Below are positions 35,901-44,707 of a stretch of DNA of 64,000 nt, piece by piece. The notes beneath the pieces are model-generated. The model did not search any database, was not told the DNA's origin, and saw only the letters and a list, made by a program, of their open reading frames with translations. The position numbers were made by a program, and so were the translations under genes. The stretch comes from Candidatus Electrothrix scaldis (GTDB lineage: Bacteria; Desulfobacterota; Desulfobulbia; Desulfobulbales; Desulfobulbaceae): assembly GCA_033584155.1 (NCBI GenBank), contig CP138355.1:4287826-4351825 (forward strand), read 5' to 3'. The first letter of the stretch is position 1; the number at the start of each line of letters is the position of its first letter.

Positions 35901-37472
35901 CCATTGGCCGGAAGCATCGTCCCGAACCTTCCAGTAATAGGTTTTGTCGAACTCTACCGTCAAATCCGACCCGACCGGATATGTCACATCACTTAACGTC
36001 ACAGTCTGACAGCTGCTATCGCAGGATGTATTCGAACCATCGTCGTTCAGTCCACTGAACGCACTGTCTTCACTTAGGACAACGCGATAGACCGTTGCTC
36101 CGTCAACAGACGTCCATTTCAATGTCGGAGTGGTGGTGTCTATGGTTGCGTTGTTTGAAGGGGAAAGCAGGGTGGTGGGTTGTGCAGGAGTAACAGTCCC
36201 CTGCACCTCAAAAATTTCATATAACTGTTCGCCAATAATATCTAACACATTGCCTTCAGAATCGACAATATTGAATCGTACCTTAAATTTTCCCTCGTTC
36301 TGAGGAGCAGCAAGCATGGTTGCGTAAATAAGCCCATTCTCCCCCTTTGATAAGCCGAACTCAGGGTTTGTGTTACTGAAACTGCCCCCTACACCTTCAT
36401 CAAACCCAGCACCAACAGTGTCATAATAAGCAAAAACTAGACGATAGTCCAAGGCATCACAATTGGAAACATCTACCCGCCAACCGAAGGTCGCTGATTC
36501 GCCTGGTTGGAGTACACCCGGTGATGCTGGCTGGGCACCGTCTTGATCAAACATAATTTCTGGGCAATACACCGTCTCACTGCTCATAACAGCAACCTCC
36601 CTGCTATCAGCCGCTATATTGGAGTCAACTGCATCCTCAGTAGAAGCAAAAACAACAGAAGCTACAACCTCCTTACTTTGCACCTCATCAGCAGTAGTTC
36701 CAGCCTCCTCAGTAACCGCAACGTCAGCGGAAACAGTGGTTGAAGAGGTGAACCCAACGGAGTCGGCAACATCCGAGGAAGAAGTTTCAGTTCCTCCATT
36801 GTCGGTCTCAGCAGTGGAGCTTGTTGTACTGACTCTATTCCTTACGACCCGCCGTGAAGCGGTGGTTTCATCCGTACCCTCTGCATCTGCCGCCTCTTCT
36901 TCAACCTCAATCCCATAATCTGCTACAACCTCCTCAACCACCCTCATTAAAACTTGGGCGGTCTCAGGAGTTACAGAATCTTCCTGATAGTCCGCATACA
37001 GATCAATATCATCGGGCAAGGAATAACGAGAGCGAACGGCGGTTTCAGCATCTGCCAGGCTATTCCCCTGATACACCTTATCCTGTACTGCGGTGGAAAC
37101 GGGAGAGACAAAGTTATACTTTCCCGCTGGTGCTGAGAGTTTAACCGCTTTTTTGGGGGTATTACTGGAGGGGGAAGCCGATTCAACAACGATAGGGAAG
37201 TTACTGGAGCTTTCGGCGGGAAGAGTTATTGTATAGGTGCCGTCAGAGTTTGCTTGAGCGGATGGCTCGTTTGAATCACACTGACCATTTCCCGAGGTAT
37301 CAAGACAGGCTTTTGTACCTGCTGAAAAACTCTGATCTATTTGCCCTGTCAATTCAATTTTTACATCATCACTGGAACAGCCAGTAAGAATGAGTAAAAA
37401 AAGAAGAGGCGAAATAAATAATGAAGAAAGGGAAAAACCGAGAGACCGAGTGCAAGAAGATAGACGGAACAT
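29955..37472 (-). CDS. Giant Rhs/YD-repeat lipoprotein with C-terminal L,D-transpeptidase-like domain
   Basis: A 2505-aa exported protein. A signal peptide with lipobox LTGC (Cys32, followed by SS) predicts outer-membrane lipidation. Next come an acidic low-complexity region, a fibronectin-like domain (LLSPSNNATIDTTTPTLKW), the DUF6531-like GDPVNTAIGNFIQQETDA, then roughly 1,350 residues of YD repeats (YDDLGRI, YDNLLR-like) closing with the Rhs core GLVWFGARHYEPETGVWMGQD. After YDILGF about 265 residues form a variable tip: TPAGHYTAGK, GIHGT and CSHGCTRM match the catalytic motif of YkuD L,D-transpeptidases. AAGGAA precedes the ATG. No immunity gene is recognisable downstream. Confidence 0.88.
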   Translation of the reverse strand: MFRLSSCTRSLGFSLSSLFISPLLFLLILTGCSSDDVKIELTGQIDQSFSAGTKACLDTSGNGQCDSNEPSAQANSDGTYTITLPAESSSNFPIVVESASPSSNTPKKAVKLSAPAGKYNFVSPVSTAVQDKVYQGNSLADAETAVRSRYSLPDDIDLYADYQEDSVTPETAQVLMRVVEEVVADYGIEVEEEAADAEGTDETTASRRVVRNRVSTTSSTAETDNGGTETSSSDVADSVGFTSSTTVSADVAVTEEAGTTADEVQSKEVVASVVFASTEDAVDSNIAADSREVAVMSSETVYCPEIMFDQDGAQPASPGVLQPGESATFGWRVDVSNCDALDYRLVFAYYDTVGAGFDEGVGGSFSNTNPEFGLSKGENGLIYATMLAAPQNEGKFKVRFNIVDSEGNVLDIIGEQLYEIFEVQGTVTPAQPTTLLSPSNNATIDTTTPTLKWTSVDGATVYRVVLSEDSAFSGLNDDGSNTSCDSSCQTVTLSDVTYPVGSDLTVEFDKTYYWKVRDDASGQWSSVFQFTVSEEDDGGDDDDDPPSACWECSEREPLYAGPQYETPASGVGPDFVQTWGLVNNTSCPMENFTLGNPEVYQKVGTAYIPVSASVTGTYDTFSLAPNGGTAQVTANFHFEPPGSGVYYIFFDIITCDNEILPYLPDSIAPGYGRLYAKVGSGTVPCVAPAPAINSVDHVSLGNGKAVVSADVENVSDDPSLLTNDNESKLESGSNGNYNGGNEADKADSTNTIEVVGGCDQDAFLEYFYNTTRSDLLGSHCKTNSCGGWVGFIGDPVNTAIGNFIQQETDAAVAGPGDSTIRLQRTYNSQAVLWTPASKRRYFPDGSDEVVAEPPQYFGKGWTSELGQYLLEIDMAPAFEGVQILYADGHTANFKKTGDRYISDTPGNFNVITKEGDEFVLRDTDCQCAMESKRFDREGRLIALVDRNDNRINLIYDGDKLAAVENTAGRRVEFAVNGEGRITEARLPEDITLRYEYTDDMLTAFIDGRGNRTEYRYDDLGQMTGIISAEGHSVVRNSYDDEYRVNEQTVGESEMYSYSYADGQTTVTDSYGNAHVYHYDEDLRLVRTDYPDGTAEEYTYDENLNRTGHKNQAGSQWSWTYDDRGNRLTVDGPLGLHKEWEYSLRNLVTATTEKVDDSRERSFTFDYDDNGNLTAFCLPLGDCGSITYDAHGLPLEMTDLRGNTTTNVYDTEGDLISVTNPEGASTAFNHDDLGRIVGKTKPLGNSYSYTYDNNSNLIAVDGPLGFHIGYEYDADNNLITSLDPNGGAIKYAWTASDSIAAVTNQLGFTTSFAYGLMNERIARTDAEGREWSYTYDNMLRVTDVSGPLGYHQGFEYNALGRITDATDPENRVKHVDYDALGRPLTITRNYLPGAGEDADTNVTTAFTYDLLGNRLSVTDPEGYEFRAEYDLQNRLRTKQDAEGYEWEYSYDPMGNLLSVLNPRGYQTSYAYTPTNRLQSVTNPEAHTRTLAYNGNSKLTQVTDPMGTITSFAYNELDRRSEVVRNYQPAVAPDQQTNVSSKFEYDLAGNLRFVTNPLNHQAEIRYDAGHRRSEMIDFEGGTTRFEYDKVNNLLKVTDAEGNATSYSVDELDRLIAVTNAENETTGYAYDLVGNRTKLIEADDTVTLYEFDGVYRLNRVHENYRPGLDPGNDVNVLTAYSYDRRGLLTGIVNANGAETLFEHNGVGKLIKEIDPLHQVWEYAYDGNRNRISRRDAKGDLTEYSFYPDDMLEQISYADASTVAYQYDANNNRIGMSDTLGETSWAFDPLNRVTEQNDPFERVLGYQYDAASNRTGITYPDGNQVGYAYSPNNWLKTMTDPAGQAIEYSRDLVGNLTQIVNPNQTETTVAYDKVYRTLERINRQVTNGGKTNSGFRYTYNEVGHITEAIKEYGWRKPSVVTETYEYDGLHRLSYMNMSPIKNNGGMVETAYSYDPVGNRLSWESNDDLQTNTPFDGFYRSYEYNAANQMLAMENAADKKNDDFAYEYRFDANGNRINRQLIDRNGPQYGVDYSYDPENRLVLAQDYQIVGGSKKEAAHRIDRAFTTLEYDGGGRRLVQHYDPKQGGNGVDKRDEYVFDGLDPVAEYDMLNGQRTDYYRGAGNHLALMHQYKGGTQGQMYWYHYNNKGDVVGLTKHNGNSHHNYRYDPYGAVLPENGNFTDPHNHYTLTGKEFDENTGLVWFGARHYEPETGVWMGQDSYRGRLSEPGTLHRFSYLYNRPITSYDILGFISSEELKDAEYWMVRSYNQYREAENEFDIYSEDYTSFKIINYFRGVNEEEYSALQERLEWRKAMYNRHIANYEKLFSQYNEEKKILDQLNNGILICKDTGMLYYNETRNGNSSVVFQTEVATGCNTFDEKTIENGGCNYGGSSWCGTPAGHYTAGKWEKKEGRPEFGDWYLPLYEDGNKTARGIHGTFSYLKDLPVPRKENIFYGKTLFTGWPPPNDNSTRIPYLLCSHGCTRMTNNKINYFHDVLRSPYGTLIDVKDTCN

Positions 37473-37588
37473 TGTTTATTCCTTAAAAAACGAAGAGAAA
37501 AATAAATCAGTGGCCTTCTGCATAAGATAAGCAGGGACAAAAAGAGCAAAATATAGCGCAGAAGACTACAGCAATATCAACAGAAAAC
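37473..37588. other. rhs upstream region left of the IS insertion
   Basis: About 120 bases remain between the rhs start and the target duplication of the IS element. I see no convincing promoter pair; the IS insertion may have separated rhs from its original promoter. Confidence 0.4.
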
Positions 37589-37593
37589 AATAA

Positions 37594-39460
37594 AAGGGTG
37601 TTGAAAAGTACCCCAGCATAGAGCAATTTCAGTTGTCCGAGATGCCCAATAAGCATTTTTTTTCGTTTATCAGTGTTGCTGCAGCTTGATGTCGAACACT
37701 TTCCAGGCGGATTTTAGCCTTTTTCAAACCACTATGGGCAAAGACTCTGTTTTTTGGACAAGCCGACTGTCAGGAACAGCAAAAATGAGCAAACGGGTAT
37801 TGTTGGGTGCTGCAATAATTTACATTGTTTCTTTGATCTTTCTGTTATGCTGCCATTTTGAAGAGCGGCAGTTGCGGTGACTTTTTAGCAGGTTCTTTTT
37901 TTGCGGGTTCCTGCCATTTTTAACAATAACAAAGAGATGCTGCTGAACGTACATCGAACTGTGATTGCGGACTGACCGCGAACCCGAACGGTTTCAAGAC
38001 CGGTTTGATGCTTTAACAGATTGAAAGGCCGTTCACAGTTCTTGCGAATATCATGCGCCTCCCGTATCTGCTCGACATGGTAAGGTATTCGCTGGAAAAA
38101 GCCTCTGTCTAATGATATGCTTCGACATTGAGGGCAGCTTCCTTTAAGAAGGCATTCACCTGTATTTGCTGCGCATTTATACTCGTGATGATCTTCGTCA
38201 ACGCCCGCATACTCCATAGGAACAGAACATTCGTTATGGCAGAAAACCGTGCCATTGGCGGTATCAACATTGTCCGGTGTAGATACTGTGGAACAGGGTG
38301 GGGTTGTCACGTATATACCTGTTTTGCCGTGCAATGATCCGTCATTGTCATGATAGGCAGTATCGGCGGTGACCAGTTTCACCTCAACGCCCATAGCCTG
38401 CGCCACATCAACCAAAAGCGAAAGAAAATGGCTGTCATGGTGATTTGCCGGTGCAAGCAGGGAGATAATCGGAAAACTATGACCGGTTTCAGTATCAATC
38501 GCGGTTAACGTATGCAGACGATAGCCGACTACGTATACAGATTTGTCACGCTTGTTGCGTCGTTTTCCACAGTCGCTATCGAGATCACTGTAAATACGTA
38601 TGTTTTGGCCATTGATATTTAGTGAAGCCAAGGGGATTTTACATTCATTGGCCAGTTCGGTAGAGTCCACTCCGTGCAGAATATGGTCACCAAGCATCCC
38701 GGACTGCAAAAAATGGTGCAAAATATACACCGTAATATTAATTTGTTGGACAAATGTAAGGGAATGACGGAATTTGCTGAGCTGAGTATGGTCAATAATT
38801 GCTTTTTCACGCAATGACAATCCGATAAAGGCGCGGTTCTGTTTGCGGTCAAGGCCGAGGTATTCTTTATCACAGAATTTTCGGTAGCTTATTTCTGGAT
38901 ACTTGATCGTCTTGAGCAGTTCGGCACGAAACATGTTGTGAGGAAATAAGTCCCGCATAGCAGGACTATAGCCCTCATAAGCTAACAGGCGATTGATAAT
39001 TTCGTTGTCAAGCAGCTGGTCGATAAACCGGAGTTCTTCATCTTTGATATATTTGGCGAAACGACTTTTTCCGCAAAGCTTCATGATATTGTTATTTTTT
39101 GATTCATTGACAATATCAGCCATCTGGTCAAGGCTGATAATGCCTTTTGTCTGAACCTGTTGCTCCACGCCGAGCAGCTCATCCGACGAGGCTGAAATCT
39201 CCTGTTTAAAATCATACTCGCCTGCGACCTGCGCAAGAACTTTTCGAGAGATTTCTTTTTTGGTTTTTCGATTCAGACGGTTCCAATTGGGATAGTTTTT
39301 CTTGAGCTCTTTTTGTACGATACGTTTGATATTTTTATTATGCATAACACTTGAAATGAGCAAGCGATTTAATATTATTGAATTTTTTTTATTATACAGG
39401 CTTTTTTTAGCTTAAGCAACTGTTTTTGTGCAATATTGAGATGATCTTTTCAACACCCTT
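37594..39460 (-). mobile_element. IS1182-like insertion sequence with 5-bp target duplication
   Basis: Terminal inverted repeats AAGGGTGTTGAAAAG (37594-37608) and its complement (39446-39460) match perfectly over 15 bases and are flanked by the direct repeat AATAA (37589-37593 and 39461-39465). The 1867-bp element carries one transposase gene and about 290 bases of non-coding sequence at its left end. Perfect ends and target duplication suggest a recent insertion. Confidence 0.9.
37885..39345 (-). CDS. DDE transposase, IS1182-like
   Basis: A 486-aa transposase with catalytic Asp in HGVDSTELANE, Asp in LVTADTAYHDND and Glu in DIRKNCERPFNLLKHQTG. A cysteine-rich segment (YKCAANTGECLLKGSCPQC) lies before the last motif, as in IS1182-family enzymes. 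I use the ATG at 39345 (MHNKNIKR); a TTG six codons upstream is also possible. The frame is intact, so the element may still move. Confidence 0.9.
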   Translation of the reverse strand: MHNKNIKRIVQKELKKNYPNWNRLNRKTKKEISRKVLAQVAGEYDFKQEISASSDELLGVEQQVQTKGIISLDQMADIVNESKNNNIMKLCGKSRFAKYIKDEELRFIDQLLDNEIINRLLAYEGYSPAMRDLFPHNMFRAELLKTIKYPEISYRKFCDKEYLGLDRKQNRAFIGLSLREKAIIDHTQLSKFRHSLTFVQQINITVYILHHFLQSGMLGDHILHGVDSTELANECKIPLASLNINGQNIRIYSDLDSDCGKRRNKRDKSVYVVGYRLHTLTAIDTETGHSFPIISLLAPANHHDSHFLSLLVDVAQAMGVEVKLVTADTAYHDNDGSLHGKTGIYVTTPPCSTVSTPDNVDTANGTVFCHNECSVPMEYAGVDEDHHEYKCAANTGECLLKGSCPQCRSISLDRGFFQRIPYHVEQIREAHDIRKNCERPFNLLKHQTGLETVRVRGQSAITVRCTFSSISLLLLKMAGTRKKRTC

Positions 39461-39465
39461 AATAA

Positions 39466-39738
39466 GGAAAAAATGGGGATATAATAAGAAGACACCTTTC
39501 CCCCTTCATGCAGAAATTTCTTACTGCCCCAAGAAAAAAAAATATACTGAATCCTCCCATAACGCCTCTAGCATGCTTATTCTTTCCCAAAAAGTCTCCA
39601 AAAAAACGGCTTCAGGTCAGCATGCGAATCACTTGCAAAGAAATGTTTGAAAAGAATTCCTGATTATGGGATGATAGAAGAAATTTACTCATAGCAGAAT
39701 ACACCTACTCATATGTAGTTTAAATTGCGAAACTTCAA
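39466..39738. other. Intergenic region without visible gene
   Basis: AT-rich sequence right of the IS. I see no gene or RNA. Its left part would originally have adjoined the rhs upstream region. Confidence 0.4.
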
Positions 39739-40065
39739 ATGCCTCAACAAAAAAAAAACGCCCCAGCCACGCCAAAAGCACCGGCCAAACATTTTACCTT
39801 TCACCTCACCCTGAGCGGTGTCGCGGGGATAACTCTGGCTGCCTTTTGTCTCTTCCTCTGGATGTTCTTTCTGGGAATGTGGGCAGGCAAGACTATTATA
39901 TCGCCCTGCCCCTCTGCGCTTGTAGAAGAGCAAGCATATCAACAGCCTCCAACACCTGGGACTCTCGATCTTTCTCCTGATGAGCACACAGCAATCTGTG
40001 TTCAACCCAGAGAGCGCAAGAAACGTATTTCTCCTCAAGTCCCCTCTCTGTATCAAGGGCCATAG
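39739..40065 (+). CDS. Small hypothetical membrane protein
   Basis: A 108-aa protein with a basic proline/alanine-rich N-terminus, one membrane segment (GVAGITLAAFCLFLWMFFLG, then MWAG) and a hydrophilic C-terminal tail. The segment resembles the N-terminal anchor of SPOR-domain proteins, but no SPOR domain follows. There is no clear ribosome binding site. It may be a truncated or simply short protein. Confidence 0.5.
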   Translation: MPQQKKNAPATPKAPAKHFTFHLTLSGVAGITLAAFCLFLWMFFLGMWAGKTIISPCPSALVEEQAYQQPPTPGTLDLSPDEHTAICVQPRERKKRISPQVPSLYQGP

Positions 40066-40236
40066 CTACTCCAGACCCAAAAGACACATCGTAATGATAT
40101 AAAAAGAAAAAAATATGCCTCCTTGACCAAAAGCAACGAAAGGGGTACTTTGATAAAATTTTGAATATTTCGCCAGACCATAAAAATACATTCTCTTGCT
40201 CTGTTAAGAGAAGGAGGTTCCTCGGGACTTTATATA

Positions 40237-40749
40237 ATGATAGCGCATACAACAGCTTGTACATGTAAAACCGCAACGGGCCAAAGAAACCTTCCGATTC
40301 GTCCGGCCCGGATGAGCGATGTCAAAGAGATACATAGCCTCTTACAGCGTTTTGCTGCCAAGGGCCTGCTCTTAGGGCGCTCTATCAGTTCGCTCTATGA
40401 TCAATTACGTGATTTTGTTGTTTTTGACGATAACGGTATCCAGGGCGTTTGCTCGCTTCACATCTGCTGGGAGAATCTGGCTGAGATACGCTCACTGGCT
40501 GTTGCCGAACAATATCACGGCAAAGGGATAGGTCGACAACTGGTATATTCCTGTCTTGACGAAGCAAGGAGCCTTGAGATTGCTCAGGTCTTCACTTTGA
40601 CATATCAGGCTGCTTTTTTTAACAAACTTAATTTTCATCCTATAGAAAAAAACGACCTGCCCCATAAAATATGGAGCGATTGCCTCCAATGCCCAAAATT
40701 TCCCGACTGTGATGAAGAAGCACTGATCTGGACAGCAGAAAAAAAGTAG
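40237..40749 (+). CDS. GNAT acetyltransferase, short ArgA-type
   Basis: A 170-aa N-acetyltransferase. The coenzyme A-binding segment is RSLAVAEQYHGKGIGRQLV, followed by IAQVFTLTYQAAFFNKLNF and a C-terminal cysteine pattern DCLQCPKFPDCDEEAL. This cysteine-ended form is common in sulfate reducers and is often annotated as a short N-acetylglutamate synthase for arginine biosynthesis. An AGGAGG lies 19 bases before the ATG, farther than usual, so the start is less certain. Confidence 0.82.
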   Translation: MIAHTTACTCKTATGQRNLPIRPARMSDVKEIHSLLQRFAAKGLLLGRSISSLYDQLRDFVVFDDNGIQGVCSLHICWENLAEIRSLAVAEQYHGKGIGRQLVYSCLDEARSLEIAQVFTLTYQAAFFNKLNFHPIEKNDLPHKIWSDCLQCPKFPDCDEEALIWTAEKK

Positions 40750-40851
40750 GGGCAAGGGCAGGTCCCTGGGCCTGCCCGCCTAACCAGCCATCGGCCAACC
40801 CGATATAACGGGATGTTCAGGGCAAACATAGGGATTCGCCCCTCCCCCTAC
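40746..40851. repeat. MITE/REP-like element with GTAGGGGC ends
   Basis: A 106-base element starts with GTAGGGGC inside the GNAT stop region and ends with CCCCCTAC. It contains a GGGCAGG/CCTGCCC hairpin and a CCCG/CGGG hairpin. It lies between the GNAT gene and secA. Confidence 0.65.
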
Positions 40852-40935
40852 ATACACTAAGAACACGGGTCATCCTCATTGACCTGAAAAAAGAAGAGAA
40901 AGAGAACCGCCTGGTTCTGCTTGCGGAGAGAGAGA

Positions 40936-43494
40936 ATGATAGGCAAAGCGTTAACTAAAGTATTCGGCAGCAAGAATGATCGTGAGATCAAGGTATTGCG
41001 CAAGATAGTCGCTCAGATCAATGCGCTGGAATCCTCGATAGAGCCGCTCAGCGACATACAGCTCCAGGAGAAAACCACGGAGTTCAAAAAGCGTTATGCG
41101 GACGGAGAAACTCTGGACGAACTTCTGCCCGAGGCCTTTGCCGTCTGCCGTGAGGCAGCCAAGCGAGTCCTGGGTGAACGGCATTACGATGTCCAGCTTA
41201 TCGGCGGTATCGTCCTCCATCAGGGCAAGATCTCGGAAATGAAAACCGGTGAGGGGAAGACCCTGACCTCTACCTCTCCGGTCTACCTTAATGCCCTGAG
41301 CGGGAAAGGTGTCCATGTAGTCACGGTCAATGACTATCTGGCAAGCCGTGACGTAGAATGGATGGGTAAGCTCTACCATTTTCTCGGTCTGACCACCGGG
41401 GCTATTGTCCACGACATGGACGATACTGCCCGCAGAGAGGCTTATGCCGCAGATGTCACCTATGGAACCAACAACGAGTTCGGCTTTGATTATCTCCGTG
41501 ATAATATGAAGTTCAGTGTCGAAGATTTCTGTCAGCGCGGTTTTAATTTCGCCATCGTCGATGAGGTGGACTCCATCCTGATTGATGAGGCCCGAACCCC
41601 ACTGATCATCTCCGGTCCGGCAGATATGTCCACAGATCTGTATATCAAGGTGGACCGGATCATGAAAAACTTCAAAGAGGATGAACATTACACCAAGGAT
41701 GAAAAAGCCCGTCAGGTACTACTCACCGACGAAGGCGTTATACTCGCTGAAGAACTCCTCGAAGTAGACAACCTCTATGATCCCGGCAATATCAACCAAC
41801 TGCATCATGTAAATCAGGCACTCAAGGCCCATGTCCTGTTTAAGCGGGATGTGGATTATATCGTTAAAAACGGCGAAGTTATCATTGTTGACGAGTTCAC
41901 CGGTCGAACGATGGAGGGACGACGCTACTCCGATGGCCTGCACCAGGCCTTAGAGGCCAAGGAAGGGGTAAAAATTGAGAAGGAAAACCAGACCCTGGCT
42001 TCCATCACCTTCCAGAACTATTTCCGTATGTACGATAAGCTGGCTGGCATGACCGGTACAGCAGACACAGAGGCCCCTGAATTTAAAAAGATCTACGACC
42101 TGGATGTTGTTATTATCCCCACCAACAGGGATATGGCACGCAAGGATTATGCAGATGTTATCTACAAAAATCAGGCTGCCAAGTATAGGGCTATTACCCG
42201 TGAGATCAAAGACCTGCACAAAAAAGGCCAGCCCGTGCTGGTAGGTACGATCTCTATTGATGTCTCGGAAAAAATCTCCAAGATGCTCCAAAAAGAGCGC
42301 ATTCCCCATGAGGTTCTGAACGCCAAACACCATGAACGTGAGGCGGAAATTATTGCCGAGGCTGGTCAGCAGGGCAAAATCACCATTGCCACCAATATGG
42401 CTGGTCGAGGTACGGACATTAAACTGGGCGAAGGTGTACGCGAACTGGGTGGTCTGCACATCCTCGGTACCAGTCGTCATGAATCCCGCCGTATTGATAA
42501 CCAGCTGCGCGGTCGTTCCGGTCGCCAGGGAGATCCCGGTTCTTCTCGTTTTTTCCTTTCCCTGGAAGATGACCTCCTGCGCATCTTCGGCTCAGGAAAG
42601 CTCAGTACCATCATGGACAAACTGGGCATGGAAGAAGACGAGCCCATTGAACACAGCATGATCTCTAAGGCCATCGAGAATGCCCAGCGCAAGGTGGAAG
42701 GCCACAACTTTGATATCCGTAAGCATCTGCTGGAATATGACGATGTCATGAACAAGCAGCGTGAAGTCATCTACAGCCAACGCCGCAAAGTTCTGGAGAG
42801 TGAGGATGTCCAGGAAACTATTAAGGACATGATGCAGGATTTGGTCGAAGGTATTGTCGCTGAAACTGCCCAGGGCCGGAAACATCCTGAGGAGTGGGAA
42901 TGGGATGCCCTCAATGATCGGGTGGAAGAACTGTTCAATATCAAACCCGGTTGGATGGATCTGGATCCTGCTGAAGCGACTGCCGAGTCCTTACAGGAAA
43001 AATTACAGGCAGCGGTTGAACAAGCCTATGCAGCCCAAGATGAACGTAACCGAGCCGAACAGATGCGCCAGATTGAGCGTATGATTCTTCTTCAGATGGT
43101 GGATACCCTGTGGAAGGAGCATCTGCTCAACATGGATCACCTGAAAGAGGGTATTGGTCTTCGCGGCTATGGACAAAAAAACCCGCTGGATGAGTACAAG
43201 AAAGAGGGGTATGACCTCTTTCAGTCTATGATTGGTACTGTCCAGGAGCAGACTGTCACCACAGTAATGCATATCCGAATTCTCCAAAGCGAGGAAGTGG
43301 ATCGTTTTGAAGAGGAGCAGCGCCGCAAGCAGGAAGAAGAGCTGGAGCAAGCAAGACTTTCTGCAAGTGCCTCTTCCTCCGGCGACGAAGGCCCCAAGAC
43401 AGTCCGTCGGGACGAAGAAAAGGTCGGCAGAAACGCGCCCTGTCCCTGCGGTTCCGGGCAGAAATATAAGAAATGCTGCGGAAGACTGAGCTAA
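40936..43494 (+). CDS. secA: Protein translocase subunit SecA
   Basis: The ATPase motor of Sec protein export (852 aa). [20 protein letters not shown], then [12 protein letters not shown] (Walker A) and the [19 protein letters not shown] segment (Walker B region) are all present, as are the second ATPase domain ([17 protein letters not shown]) and the C-terminal zinc motif [15 protein letters not shown] use the ATG at 40936 after GGAGAGAG; a TTG at 40921 is in frame. A hairpin follows the stop. Confidence 0.98.
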   Translation: MIGKALTKVFGSKNDREIKVLRKIVAQINALESSIEPLSDIQLQEKTTEFKKRYADGETLDELLPEAFAVCREAAKRVLGERHYDVQLIGGIVLHQGKISEMKTGEGKTLTSTSPVYLNALSGKGVHVVTVNDYLASRDVEWMGKLYHFLGLTTGAIVHDMDDTARREAYAADVTYGTNNEFGFDYLRDNMKFSVEDFCQRGFNFAIVDEVDSILIDEARTPLIISGPADMSTDLYIKVDRIMKNFKEDEHYTKDEKARQVLLTDEGVILAEELLEVDNLYDPGNINQLHHVNQALKAHVLFKRDVDYIVKNGEVIIVDEFTGRTMEGRRYSDGLHQALEAKEGVKIEKENQTLASITFQNYFRMYDKLAGMTGTADTEAPEFKKIYDLDVVIIPTNRDMARKDYADVIYKNQAAKYRAITREIKDLHKKGQPVLVGTISIDVSEKISKMLQKERIPHEVLNAKHHEREAEIIAEAGQQGKITIATNMAGRGTDIKLGEGVRELGGLHILGTSRHESRRIDNQLRGRSGRQGDPGSSRFFLSLEDDLLRIFGSGKLSTIMDKLGMEEDEPIEHSMISKAIENAQRKVEGHNFDIRKHLLEYDDVMNKQREVIYSQRRKVLESEDVQETIKDMMQDLVEGIVAETAQGRKHPEEWEWDALNDRVEELFNIKPGWMDLDPAEATAESLQEKLQAAVEQAYAAQDERNRAEQMRQIERMILLQMVDTLWKEHLLNMDHLKEGIGLRGYGQKNPLDEYKKEGYDLFQSMIGTVQEQTVTTVMHIRILQSEEVDRFEEEQRRKQEEELEQARLSASASSSGDEGPKTVRRDEEKVGRNAPCPCGSGQKYKKCCGRLS

Positions 43495-43499
43495 ACGAA

Positions 43500-43524
43500 A
43501 AAGAGAGGGGCCTCCCTCTCTTTT
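43500..43524 (+). terminator. Hairpin after secA
   Basis: AGAGAGG and CCTCTCT-type arms with four T after them lie between secA and the closely following yraN. It is a weak or attenuating terminator. Confidence 0.55.
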
Positions 43525-43528
43525 CATA

Positions 43529-43888
43529 ATGAAAGCCACAGATCCGAGAAAAACCACCGGTCGTGCTGGTGAGGATGCTGCTGTCCGGTATCTGGAGAAG
43601 ATGGGCTACACCATCCTGGAGCGTAATTATCGCCTACGGATAGGTGAAGTTGACATCATTGCCCGAGATAAAGAGTATCTGGTCTTTATTGAGGTGAAGA
43701 CTCGCCGGAGCAAAACCTTTGGCAGCCCCTTTGATGCCGTGGACAACCGCAAGCAGCAACAAATCATCCAAGTTGCTTCGGCCTATGTTCGGGGAAAGGA
43801 GGTTCCTGTTCGTTTTGATGTGGTTGCTGTGCATCTGAGCGGGCAGGATATTCGTGTGGAGGTTCTGAAGAACGCCTTTTCCTGTTGA
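43529..43888 (+). CDS. yraN: YraN family (UPF0102) nuclease-like protein
   Basis: A 119-aa protein of the YraN/UPF0102 family, with a restriction-endonuclease-like fold. GRAGEDAAVRYLEKMGYTIL and ERNYRLRIGEVDIIARDKEY precede VFIEVKTRRS, giving the D-x(n)-E-x-K active-site pattern of such nucleases. Its cellular role is not settled. It is probably co-transcribed with secA. Confidence 0.92.
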   Translation: MKATDPRKTTGRAGEDAAVRYLEKMGYTILERNYRLRIGEVDIIARDKEYLVFIEVKTRRSKTFGSPFDAVDNRKQQQIIQVASAYVRGKEVPVRFDVVAVHLSGQDIRVEVLKNAFSC

Positions 43889-43927
43889 CACGCCGGAGAG
43901 AACCTCCAACAGAAGAAGCTCATCTCC

Positions 43928-44428
43928 TTAATGGGCAGGTGGGTAGTATGCCTTCTTCTCCTGGTCTTCCGGGAGGTTTTCGCCTTTATCCTCTGCCAGT
44001 ACTTGCCGCAATGAGTGCAATTCTATATCAGAAGTCTTGAATACAACAAGATCCTCTTCCATCTCAAAAATATTACTATCGAGAAACTCCTTCCCCAGCA
44101 TAACCGGATTAACCGCCTTACTGTACAATGCAGCCTGGAGAAAAAAGAAACTATCCAGTTTCATAGAAAAAAACTCAATAGCCACCCCATGATCGGTAAT
44201 TCTGGCAATATAGCCAACAGCCTGAACAGCATCTTCCTCAAAAAGAAAGGACTGCTTGAGACTGATCACACAGATATCGCCGATTAACTGCTCAAATTCC
44301 CCCTCAATAAATAATCCGCTCAAACTGACATTATCAACAAAGCGTTTGTACTCTGCCACGCCAAAATCAAGCCGGGCCGCCCATTGCATGTTAATTCGTG
44401 AAAACCTGCGCCTATCCCTCTCATCCAT
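43928..44428 (-). CDS. PilZ domain protein
   Basis: A 166-aa protein. The c-di-GMP-binding signature is visible as RRRFSRINMQWAARL (RxxxR part) and DNVSLSGLFIEG (D-x-S-x-S-G part). A C-terminal ~60-residue tail has no known domain. I choose the ATG at 44428, preceded by GAGGTGG; the longer frame starts in an unlikely leader. It is convergent with yraN. Confidence 0.85.
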   Translation of the reverse strand: MDERDRRRFSRINMQWAARLDFGVAEYKRFVDNVSLSGLFIEGEFEQLIGDICVISLKQSFLFEEDAVQAVGYIARITDHGVAIEFFSMKLDSFFFLQAALYSKAVNPVMLGKEFLDSNIFEMEEDLVVFKTSDIELHSLRQVLAEDKGENLPEDQEKKAYYPPAH

Positions 44429-44707
44429 AACAACCACCTCGTATTTTCTTGGTCCACCACCCCCCCTTAAAGAAAATGTTCTATTTGTCAGGATCGTACT
44501 GAAGAGAAACATTATCATCATCCATTAGACAGTACTTCAGACATGCATGTCAAGGTGCTTCCCAGGTGCGATGAAAAGTGCGTTTTCAAGGCGTCCCCGG
44601 TGCCTGTCTGCCCATGCTTCTATTAACAGCCCCTTGGGCCTGACACAGATCAACAGGCATCTTCGGCATGCACACGAAACCGTGCAATTGTGACATATCT
44701 GACCCTG

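Noticed and set aside
30795-35996. Long plus-strand open frames opposite the Rhs gene (up to about 540 codons)
   Set aside because: They lie antisense to YD repeats, whose codon bias leaves the other strand open; they have no domain signatures or ribosome binding sites and the Rhs frame is clearly coding.
37686-37880. A 64-codon frame inside the left end of the IS1182-like element
   Set aside because: No ribosome binding site or family resemblance; it lies in the non-coding end of the element and is best seen as chance, although one hydrophobic stretch is present.
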